Positions 1 through 5,617 of a stretch of 6,409 nt of DNA are shown here, piece after piece. Every line of letters starts with the position of its first letter. Within the stretch, counting starts at the first letter, position 1. This DNA is from Caldifarciminota bacterium (GTDB lineage Bacteria > Hydrothermota > Hydrothermia > S141-80). The DNA is taken from positions 1-6,409 of the forward strand of contig WFYF01000141.1 of the NCBI GenBank assembly GCA_015490255.1, given 5' to 3'. The notes beneath the pieces were generated by a model, which was not told the DNA's origin, did not search any database, and worked only from the letters and a program-made list of their open reading frames with translations. Position numbers and translations under genes: made by a program.

Positions 1-363
1 GATGGGCCGGCCCTCCACCGAATAGCCGATCACGGTGTCCTGGATGAGGTTCTGGGGGCCATACTGGCTCACGAGCTGCTGCAGGCGGGCCTGGACCTCG
101 GCATAGGTGTAATAGGGACCAAAGGCGATCTTGAAGTTCTTCCGCCAGGTGGCGCGAAGGTCATAGTCCAGCACCGTATAGGAGAAACCGGATTGCACAA
201 GCTTGTCCAGGGCGCGGTCCTCCACAATGACGTGGGCGATGCCCTTCTCCAGGCTGACATAGGGAACGTCCAGCCCTGTTACCATCAGGCGCAGGGCATC
301 GTCCGGATTCTGGAGGGGCACCTCCAGCCACATCAGGGCCCCCACGAGCATCCACAGATTCAT
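1..363 (-). CDS. M14-family zinc carboxypeptidase-like exported protein, N-terminal part (cut by window edge)
   Basis: An open frame of 121 codons starts at the ATG at 361-363 and leaves the window at base 1 without a stop. An in-frame TGA at 367-369 excludes a longer start, and AAGGGGG at 371-377 lies seven bases upstream as a fair ribosome site. Residues 1-15 (MNLWMLVGALMWLEV) are a short hydrophobic export signal lacking the usual positive charge. Residues 25-70 look like the propeptide-like region that precedes many M14 enzymes (IAHVIVEDRALDKLVQSGF, then YTVLDYD). Residues 83-121 match the opening of the M14 catalytic domain: PYYTYAEV, a helix (LQQLVSQYG), then IGYSVEGRPI, equivalent to the family's IGxSxEGR motif. 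The zinc-binding HxxE lies just beyond the edge, so catalytic competence cannot be judged. M14 enzymes remove C-terminal residues from peptides, which would complement the endo- and aminopeptidase genes upstream. Family call fairly sure; substrate specificity unknown. Confidence 0.82.
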   Translation of the reverse strand, partial: MNLWMLVGALMWLEVPLQNPDDALRLMVTGLDVPYVSLEKGIAHVIVEDRALDKLVQSGFSYTVLDYDLRATWRKNFKIAFGPYYTYAEVQARLQQLVSQYGPQNLIQDTVIGYSVEGRPI

Positions 364-379
364 CCCTCAACCCCCTTTT

Positions 380-421
380 GACAGCAAAAACAGAAACCGT
401 CCGGGGATGTTCCCCGGACGG
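380..421 (-). terminator. Second (promoter-distal) hairpin of a tandem terminator
   Basis: Bases 397-406 and 412-421 form a perfect 10-bp GC-rich stem (CCGTCCGGGG on either strand) with a five-base loop. Read on the minus strand it is followed by TTTCTGTTTTTG, a T-rich but interrupted tail, so it is a plausible backup to the terminator just before it. On the plus strand it is followed by GAAAAA and would not terminate. It lies between the protease stop codon and the ribosome site of the M14 gene, so it could instead be a 5' stabilising structure on the M14 message. Confidence 0.6.
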
Positions 422-451
422 GAAAAACCGGGGGCGCTTTCGCGCCCCCGG
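421..451 (-). terminator. Rho-independent terminator of the M36-like protease gene
   Basis: Bases 428-437 (CCGGGGGCGC) and 442-451 are perfect inverted copies. On the minus strand they form a 10-bp stem closed by a GAAA loop (a GNRA tetraloop), followed directly by TTTTTCC. It starts 9 bases after the stop codon at 461-463. Stem, stable loop and T-run in this order make it a textbook intrinsic terminator for minus-strand transcription. Confidence 0.9.
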
Positions 452-460
452 TGAGAAGCC

Positions 461-3400
461 TCAGCGCACCAGGATCACCTTTCCGGAACGCTGCTCCGGA
501 CCGGCCAAACGATAGAAGTAAAGTCCGCTCGGAAGATCCAGCCGGAGACGGTATTCCTTCGCTCCCTGAAGGGTGCGATCCAGCATCCGCCGGCCCAGGG
601 CGTTGAAGATCTCCACCCGGACAGGTGCAGTGGAGGCCGAGAGGATCCGCAGCCCACCCGCAACCGGCAGGAGACGGAGGCGCGGCTGCAGGCCGCCTGC
701 AGACTCGGCAACGTCCACCGGCGAGAGCAGGTATTCCGCGATGTTCTCCAGGAGGTTCATCCGGAGGGTGGCATCGGTGATATAGAGGTAGGCCACGGAC
801 AGAAACACAGAGGCCTCGCCCGTGGCGGGGTTGTGATAGGCCACCAGCCCCACGTCATTCGGATAGGTGGCGTTGCTCACCTGATAGACCACCATGGCGT
901 CCGCTGTGGGGACCAGGGCGTCGTGGTCACCGAAGCCGGTCCCGGACGAGAGAGGCAGGTCGGTCAGGGTGTTGGGATAAGAAGCAATGGGATGGGCAGG
1001 GCTGGCCAGCACAAGCTGGGCTCCCGCGTCGTCCGCGTTCCAGTCGGAGATGTGCAGGGCCTGCTGGGCGAAGGTGGTGTCATACAGCTGGGCGTCGTAT
1101 CCCAGCTCCCCGCCTTCAAAGAATACCCGACCGCCGGCGGCAAGATAGTTCAGCAGCGCCGCCCGCATGGCGTCGGCATAGGCCGGTCCCCCCGAACCGG
1201 AAGCCTGACCCACGGTGGAGATGTCCTCACCGGCGCTCCACACGATGAAGTCATAGGTGCCCCACTGGGTGGTGTCCGTTGTGGCGGCGTTCTCCTGGAC
1301 CACGTCAAACCCCAGCTGCGAAAGCCAGGAGGCCAGGGAGTCGGCCACCTCACCCGTGCCGAACTTGCCGGTGCTGACACCGCCTTTCTCCGGTGCCTTC
1401 CGGTCTCCGGAGTCGTCGTTCACCACCAGCACCACCCCCCGGGTCTGGACGATGGTGAAAGCGTGATAGCCCGTGGTGGGATCGGTGGCCTGGTTGGCGC
1501 TGGAGGAAGCGTCCACCGCGACGATACGGTATTCAACCGTGTCCCCCAGGTTCACGGAAGCAAGGGGAAAGGCCCCCTCATACAGGTCGTTGCCCTGGAA
1601 GACAAGACCAAAGGGACTCTGGGGGGTACCGTTGTACACCCACTCCACATACACCGTGTCCACCCCCAGGTTGTCCGTGACGGTGGCCCGCACCACCGCC
1701 GGCCAGCGGCTCTGGGGATAGTTTGCCCGGATGGGGGTGTGGGTGATGGTGGGGGGCACGAGATCCGCCCCGACGTGGAACTGGTGATAGACGGAGGGGG
1801 CTCCGGCGGGATGGGTGGAAAAGGCGCCCGAGGTGTCCACAGCATAAATGTAATAGAAGATGTCCGCGTCCTGACCGGGACCGGGGATCTGGGCGTGGAA
1901 GGAGTCCGCACCCACCGGGTTCATCACCACCGACGTGGTGGTCCCGGGGTTGAGGGAGGTCCAGTAGAACAGGATCACGCTGTCAATGGGGGCAACCGCC
2001 GGTGTGACCTGGGCATAGACGTCATAGGGGCCGTTCACGTCCTCGTTGTCCGGGAGGGGGGTGTGGGTGATCTGAGGGACATACTGGCTCATGTCAATGA
2101 GGCCCCGGGCGTCAAAGGCCGGGAGAATGAAGGAGAGGTGCGCCCCGCCGAAATCGGTCTGGTCCACCTGGATGATGGCCTGGGCCGCCTCGGGCATGGT
2201 GGCGCTGGACGTGAGCAGGGTGTGGTGCTTGAGAACCAGATAGTCCATGATGTGGCGGGCCGAATCCACGGAATAGCCCGCGTTGATCATAGCCCAGACC
2301 ACGTCCAGCAGGGCGCTGCACCACAGTTCCCCGTCGGCATGCACCGAACCGACCAGACTGTCCGGATAGATTTTCCCGGTGTTGCAGCGGCGTCCCGACC
2401 AGTATTCGTTGTGGCCGTCCCAGGTGAACACGTCATACCACCGGAAGGTGTCCACAGACATGGACCAGGTGGTGGCGAGATAGTCTCCAAAGCCCTCGCC
2501 CATGGCGCCTGCATCTCCGCCGGCACCCCACCCGGGAACGATGTCGTCCTGGATGGCATGGCCGTATTCGTGAACGATCACATCCGCGTCCTCGGCATCA
2601 TCCACCCCGCCTTCTCCGAAAGCGATATAGTCTGAAGAGGGCACATAATACGAGTTGTCTGCCCCGTTGAGTCCGTGGGGGTCCACGGTCTGGGCTTCAG
2701 CGTTGGCAAAGTTGATGCCCAGGGTGGTCTGGAAATAGCGCTGGAGGCTGTCAAAGTGAAAATACACCATCACCGCCTCAAATTCCTGCATGGCGCGGGT
2801 GAAGACGAAAGCGGTGGAGTCGGCCGGGGCCGGGAGAGCGCTGTTGGGGCTCTCAATGGACTCATCCAGCCAGGCCCAGGGGCCCCGCAGGATATACCCG
2901 CCGATGTTGGCATCGTAGGTGAGGCCCCGGAGAGGCACCACCACCCGCTGTCCGTTCAGAGAGTCGTTGTCTGCGTCGTTGTTGTCCGCCCATTCCGGCG
3001 TGTCGTTGTAATAGTGTCCGGAGGTGGTGAGGGGATCCGGGTGCCAGACCATGCCGGAGCCGTCGGCGTATTTCGCCTGATCCCGCAGGAAAAACACCTC
3101 ACCCGTGTGGGCGTCCACGAAGATCTCCCAGTCTCCGAGAGGCTCAAGGGAGGGAATCTGCACCCGCCAGGCCAGGCGCCCCCGACCCTCGGGATAGACC
3201 ACCAGCTCCGGATCCAGACGCTTCTGGATCTGCTGGAAGGGAAGCTGCCGGCGGGCAATGGCATAGGCTTCCCGGGCGGAAACCTTCGGCGTCACGTCCA
3301 CATCCAGATTGGGGAAAAACCGGCTGTGGACCCAGCGGATCCGTTTGCTCCGCCCATCCCGCATCACCACCACCTCGCTGCCGAACACGGGAACGCCCCG

Positions 3401-3739
3401 CATCGTCTGACGGAAGCGCACGATCTCCGTGTTGCGGTGGGCCAGGGTGCGGACCGCCTGGAGCCGGTTTGCTTCTTCCGGTGTGATGCCCAGGGGCCTG
3501 CCCCCTTCTTTCAGGAAGGTTCGGGCCGCCTGAACGAGATCACCGGGATAGGACTTCCGCGAGGGTTCCCGGAGGGTGAGCACCCGACCGGGCGCACGCA
3601 CCGTCCGCCCCTTTTCATACACCACCGGACCCACGAAGGGATGGGTCCGGTTCCGGAGTTCCCGGTAGGGGTCGTTTCCCCCCCATGGCTTGGCCGCCCA
3701 CAGGGGAACGGCCAGGAGCACCGCCCACACGTACCGCAT
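461..3739 (-). CDS. Large exported M36/M4-type zinc metalloprotease with FTP-like propeptide, Ig-like domains, amidotransferase-like domain and T9SS-type tail
   Basis: Secreted endopeptidase precursor of 1092 residues. I chose the ATG at 3737-3739 over one 16 codons upstream because a strong RBS precedes it and a signal peptide (MRYVWAVLLAVPLWAA) follows at once. Residues 66-220 resemble the fungalysin/thermolysin propeptide plus PepSY region (RFRQTMRGVPVFGSEV at 108-123; WEIFVDAHTGEVFFLRD near 204-220); this normally inhibits and folds the enzyme and is cleaved off. The catalytic domain covers about 314-550: HEYGH at 390-394 gives two zinc histidines and the catalytic Glu, MGEGFGDY supplies the third ligand Glu415, and VHADGELW carries His467, the likely transition-state His. 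MGEG and VHxxGExW are closer to M36 fungalysin than to M4 thermolysin, but assignment between the two is uncertain. Two Ig-like domains follow (555-654, 662-764, both opening with ITHTP), then a glutamine-amidotransferase-like fold (768-1006) and a Por/T9SS-type sorting domain (1012-1092: FNALGRRMLD, LPSGLYFYRL, GKVILVR). It lies between two exopeptidase genes on the same strand. Confidence 0.9.
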   Translation of the reverse strand: MRYVWAVLLAVPLWAAKPWGGNDPYRELRNRTHPFVGPVVYEKGRTVRAPGRVLTLREPSRKSYPGDLVQAARTFLKEGGRPLGITPEEANRLQAVRTLAHRNTEIVRFRQTMRGVPVFGSEVVVMRDGRSKRIRWVHSRFFPNLDVDVTPKVSAREAYAIARRQLPFQQIQKRLDPELVVYPEGRGRLAWRVQIPSLEPLGDWEIFVDAHTGEVFFLRDQAKYADGSGMVWHPDPLTTSGHYYNDTPEWADNNDADNDSLNGQRVVVPLRGLTYDANIGGYILRGPWAWLDESIESPNSALPAPADSTAFVFTRAMQEFEAVMVYFHFDSLQRYFQTTLGINFANAEAQTVDPHGLNGADNSYYVPSSDYIAFGEGGVDDAEDADVIVHEYGHAIQDDIVPGWGAGGDAGAMGEGFGDYLATTWSMSVDTFRWYDVFTWDGHNEYWSGRRCNTGKIYPDSLVGSVHADGELWCSALLDVVWAMINAGYSVDSARHIMDYLVLKHHTLLTSSATMPEAAQAIIQVDQTDFGGAHLSFILPAFDARGLIDMSQYVPQITHTPLPDNEDVNGPYDVYAQVTPAVAPIDSVILFYWTSLNPGTTTSVVMNPVGADSFHAQIPGPGQDADIFYYIYAVDTSGAFSTHPAGAPSVYHQFHVGADLVPPTITHTPIRANYPQSRWPAVVRATVTDNLGVDTVYVEWVYNGTPQSPFGLVFQGNDLYEGAFPLASVNLGDTVEYRIVAVDASSSANQATDPTTGYHAFTIVQTRGVVLVVNDDSGDRKAPEKGGVSTGKFGTGEVADSLASWLSQLGFDVVQENAATTDTTQWGTYDFIVWSAGEDISTVGQASGSGGPAYADAMRAALLNYLAAGGRVFFEGGELGYDAQLYDTTFAQQALHISDWNADDAGAQLVLASPAHPIASYPNTLTDLPLSSGTGFGDHDALVPTADAMVVYQVSNATYPNDVGLVAYHNPATGEASVFLSVAYLYITDATLRMNLLENIAEYLLSPVDVAESAGGLQPRLRLLPVAGGLRILSASTAPVRVEIFNALGRRMLDRTLQGAKEYRLRLDLPSGLYFYRLAGPEQRSGKVILVR

Positions 3740-3743
3740 GCGA

Positions 3744-3753
3744 CCTCCTCCTT
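3744..3753 (-). promoter_or_regulatory. Strong ribosome binding site deciding the protease start
   Basis: On the minus strand AAGGAGGAGG lies four bases before the ATG at 3737-3739; its first AAGGAGG is seven bases away. No comparable site precedes the upstream in-frame ATG at 3785-3787, whose use would also place 16 charged and polar residues (MGEIVKPRPFQKGGGR) ahead of the signal peptide. Confidence 0.88.
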
Positions 3754-3803
3754 TTTGAAATGGCCTCGGTTTCACAATCTCTCCCATCGGTTATGCCGAC
3801 CCT

Positions 3804-3831
3804 TCCGGTTGAGGGAAATCTCCTCTCCGGA
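3804..3831 (-). repeat. Imperfect inverted repeat in the protease leader
   Basis: TCCGG at 3804-3808 pairs with CCGGA at 3827-3831, and GAGG at 3811-3814 pairs with CCTC at 3822-3825, leaving a seven-base loop and small bulges. It lies 65-92 bases upstream of the protease start codon. It lacks a minus-strand T-run, so it is not a terminator for this direction. It may be a leader hairpin, an operator or chance; I see no convincing sigma70 promoter in 3740-3989 to anchor it. Confidence 0.3.
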
Positions 3832-3989
3832 AAAACGTAAGAAGCCGTTTTGAACCACAGAACCCGTGTTAAAACCTCCATACCCGCCGTTGTCCTTCCC
3901 TCCCCTGGCCGGAAAAGAAGAACGACAGCAGAACACACAGCACTTCGCATTGTTTCAGGATTCATCCGGGATATCGCGGAGGCTGCCCG

Positions 3990-4013
3990 AAAAAATTCCA
4001 GCGAACTGCCGGA
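3990..4013 (-). terminator. Probable rho-independent terminator of the M28 gene
   Basis: On the minus strand TCCGGC (4008-4013) pairs with GCTGGA (3997-4002) through six base pairs, one of them G-U, around a five-base loop, and is followed by A then six T (3990-3995). It starts about 40 bases after the M28 stop codon. The stem is short, so efficiency is uncertain, but position and T-run fit. The rest of the 314-base gap 3740-4053 holds only the leader inverted repeat and the RBS; I see no gene in it. Confidence 0.62.
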
Positions 4014-4053
4014 TCGTCTTGCACCCGCAAAAACCATGCAACACGTCCCGGAG

Positions 4054-5247
4054 TCACGGCACCCATATCCGAACGCGCCGCCGCTGGAGCCCGTTCGCCA
4101 TTTCCACCACATAGATCCCGGGCCTCAGGTTGCGGGGAAGGTCCAGCCGGCGAACGCCCGAACGGACCAGGCGAACCCGTCCAAGAGGGTCCAGCAGCCG
4201 GATGCTTGCGGGTCGGGAAAGCACCAGCCGGCGCGCTACAGGTGCATAGCGCAGGTGCGGGCCCCCCGGATCCTCGGCCACCTCCGTGGTCGTGGTGTCC
4301 AGACCCGCCAGGGCCACCACCAGCGCCGCCACGCCCCGGGCGATCTCCGTGGTATAGCCCACATCCATGCTGTCAATCACGTCGTCTGGTGAGTGATAGG
4401 TAGAATTCCAGTGATATTCAAACACCCCGAAGGTAACGTATCCCTCGGCCTCCAGGGGCATGTAATCCGAGCCGTAGATCGGTCCGAAGGACACCCCCAG
4501 CGGGGTATAGAGGGCATAGGCCCGGGCCAGGCTGTCTCCAAAGGCCTGGGATGGCGCGTCGTTGCCGACCTGCTGGTTGCCCTGATCCACTTCAACGACC
4601 ACGGTGTCGTTCACATAATCCGCATCCCCCCCGATCATGTCGGCGTTGAGATAGAACAGAAACGTGTCGCCGGAAGCGGCCGCCTGCTGGGCATAGACCC
4701 CTGATCCGATGAGGCCGGGTTCCTCTGCCGCAAAGGCCACAAATTCCACCGTCCGTTTCAGGGGGACGTCCTGAAGCACCCGGAAGACCTCCAGGAGCAG
4801 GCCCATGCCGGAGGCGTTGTCGTCCGCACCGGGAGCGTTTTGCTGGGGATTGCCGGAGGCCGTGGCGTCATAATGGGCCCCGATCACGATCCGGAGGCTG
4901 TCGGGGCATCGTCCGGTTTTGCGGGCGATGATGTTGGCCTGGGGATAACCGCCGTATGTGAAAGTTTGCTCAAACACCGTGTCGGCCCCCCGCCGGGAGA
5001 ACTCCTGGAAGATCCAGGCACGGGCGGCCTGGAGAGAGTCGGTGGTATAATACCGGGTGCCGAAGGCCTGAAGGCGGGCGATCACGCCCCGCACGCTGTC
5101 TGTGTCCACCCGGCTCACAATGGGAGCAATCAGAGAGTCCGCCGCAAGGGGCGTCCACAGCGTGTCACACGGAGAGACTTCCGCAGTCCATCCTGCCCCC
5201 TGCGCCACCAGCATCACCCAGAAGCCGATCACGACACACCCTCGCAC
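4054..5247 (-). CDS. Exported M28-family zinc aminopeptidase-like metallopeptidase with T9SS-type C-terminal tail
   Basis: This is a 397-residue precursor from a GTG start at 5245-5247, ending in TGA at 4054-4056. M28 enzymes bind two zinc ions and mostly remove N-terminal residues from peptides. All expected ligands are present in order: His125 in GAHYDAT, bridging Asp142 in PGADDNASG, general base Glu175 and ligand Glu176 in AAEEPGLIGS, Asp203 in NADMIGG, and His285 in YHSPDD. The catalytic domain is therefore intact (about 50-316). The hydrophobic start (VVIGFWVMLVAQGAG) is an export signal. Residues 332-397 resemble the Por/T9SS sorting domain: IRLLDPLGRVRL, LRPGIYVVEM, and a basic end, RRRVRIWVP. 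The start is ambiguous: a second GTG at 5230-5232 has a properly spaced GAGGG, and the promoter lies very close to the first GTG, but only the first adds an arginine to the signal peptide. Some M28 members are carboxypeptidases or have non-peptidase substrates, so specificity is open. Confidence 0.9.
   Translation of the reverse strand: MRGCVVIGFWVMLVAQGAGWTAEVSPCDTLWTPLAADSLIAPIVSRVDTDSVRGVIARLQAFGTRYYTTDSLQAARAWIFQEFSRRGADTVFEQTFTYGGYPQANIIARKTGRCPDSLRIVIGAHYDATASGNPQQNAPGADDNASGMGLLLEVFRVLQDVPLKRTVEFVAFAAEEPGLIGSGVYAQQAAASGDTFLFYLNADMIGGDADYVNDTVVVEVDQGNQQVGNDAPSQAFGDSLARAYALYTPLGVSFGPIYGSDYMPLEAEGYVTFGVFEYHWNSTYHSPDDVIDSMDVGYTTEIARGVAALVVALAGLDTTTTEVAEDPGGPHLRYAPVARRLVLSRPASIRLLDPLGRVRLVRSGVRRLDLPRNLRPGIYVVEMANGLQRRRVRIWVP
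5239..5243 (-). promoter_or_regulatory. Candidate ribosome site for an internal M28 start
   Basis: GAGGG on the minus strand lies six bases before the in-frame GTG at 5230-5232 (codon 6). Upstream of the first GTG (5245-5247) there is only CTTTAAACTGTGAC, with no purine-rich site. If this site is used, the protein begins five residues later and has 392 residues. Confidence 0.45.
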
Positions 5248-5258
5248 GTCACAGTTTA

Positions 5259-5287
5259 AAGGTACAGCCTGTCCCGGGCCCTGTCAA
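5259..5287 (-). promoter_or_regulatory. Sigma70-type promoter for the M28 gene
   Basis: On the minus strand a perfect -35 box TTGACA (5282-5287) is followed by a 17-base spacer and TACCTT (5259-5264), a weak -10 matching TATAAT at three of six positions. The bases upstream of the -35 (5288-5310) are strikingly AT-rich for this genome (TTTATTGTGTTATGTTAGAA), as in an UP element. Transcription would start near 5250-5255, only a few bases before the first GTG. The spacer contains GACAGG twice at a 12-base period and the short palindrome ACAGGCTGT. Confidence 0.62.
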
Positions 5288-5457
5288 GTTCTAACATAAC
5301 ACAATAAAGCGGTCGTTTCATGCTGACATCCCGCCCTGGGACCATCCCCTTCCCCCGAATAAGGCCCGAAGAACGGAAGATGTCCTGTCTGTATGGAGAA
5401 AAGGAGTTCCTCCTGGCGGTTGAGAAGCTGGCCCGGAAAGGGAAGGCTTGCCCCTCC

Positions 5458-5486
5458 TTGAAGTCCCCCGGAGGGTCCCATACAAT
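5458..5486 (+). promoter_or_regulatory. Sigma70-type promoter for the repeat-protein gene
   Basis: TTGAAG (5458-5463; four of six matches to TTGACA) is separated by exactly 17 bases from TACAAT (5481-5486; five of six matches to TATAAT). Transcription would begin near 5493, giving a leader of about 125 bases. It fires away from the M28 promoter; the -35 boxes of the two are about 170 bases apart. I see no gene or recognisable element between them (5311-5457). Confidence 0.65.
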
Positions 5487-5492
5487 ACCGCA

Positions 5493-5617
5493 CGATTGAA
5501 ACCGGGAACAGGGGTGAGGCGGGGGGAAATCCGCGGATCCCTTTCGGCCCAGGAAGCACCGTCCGGGCGGTCTCGGGTCTCTCTCCCCCTTCCCCTCCAG
5601 AAACCAGGAGGTGTGAC
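5493..5617 (+). other. Structured 5' leader of the repeat-protein gene, no known riboswitch recognised
   Basis: Between the inferred transcription start and the start codon lie a G-rich stretch, the palindrome ATCCGCGGAT (5529-5538), a small ACCG/CGGT hairpin, an uninterrupted 21-base pyrimidine tract (5578-5598) and the ribosome site. I compared it by eye with cobalamin, cyclic-di-GMP and glycine riboswitch cores and found no convincing match. A regulatory leader is an inference from length and pairing potential only. Confidence 0.35.
5594..5611 (+). promoter_or_regulatory. Strong ribosome site able to pair with the CCTCC just upstream
   Basis: AGGAGG (5606-5611) lies six bases before the ATG at 5618-5620, the ideal spacing, and decides that start. 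CCTCC at 5594-5598 is exactly complementary to GGAGG at 5607-5611 across an eight-base loop, so the site can be hidden in a five-base-pair hairpin. The RBS is certain as a motif; sequestration is a hypothesis. Confidence 0.72.

Noticed and set aside
833..2635. A 600-codon open frame on the plus strand opposite the protease gene
   Set aside because: It lies wholly antisense to a gene with clear domains, has a Gly/Val/His-rich sequence with no recognisable domain and no RBS, and is expected from third-position GC bias.
3740..3787. Sixteen-codon N-terminal extension of the protease from an ATG at 3787
   Set aside because: The strong RBS lies inside this extension and directly before the ATG at 3739, which begins the signal peptide.
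2675..3853. A 392-codon plus-strand open frame opposite the protease N-terminal half
   Set aside because: Same shadow effect; the His/Pro/Gly-rich product shows no family motif.
3740..3989. Sigma70 promoter for the M36-like protease
   Set aside because: Candidate -10 boxes such as CATAAC and TTACGT have no acceptable -35 box at 16-18 bases.
3850..4392. Plus-strand open frame crossing the 3740-4053 gap and the M28 3' end
   Set aside because: Antisense to the M28 sorting tail over most of its length, no RBS and no recognisable domain.
5493..5560. Possible cobalamin riboswitch suggested by GGGAACAGGGGTGA and AAATCCGCGG
   Set aside because: Spacing and pairing do not follow the class, the conserved GCCACTG-type box is missing, and the gene is not B12-related.
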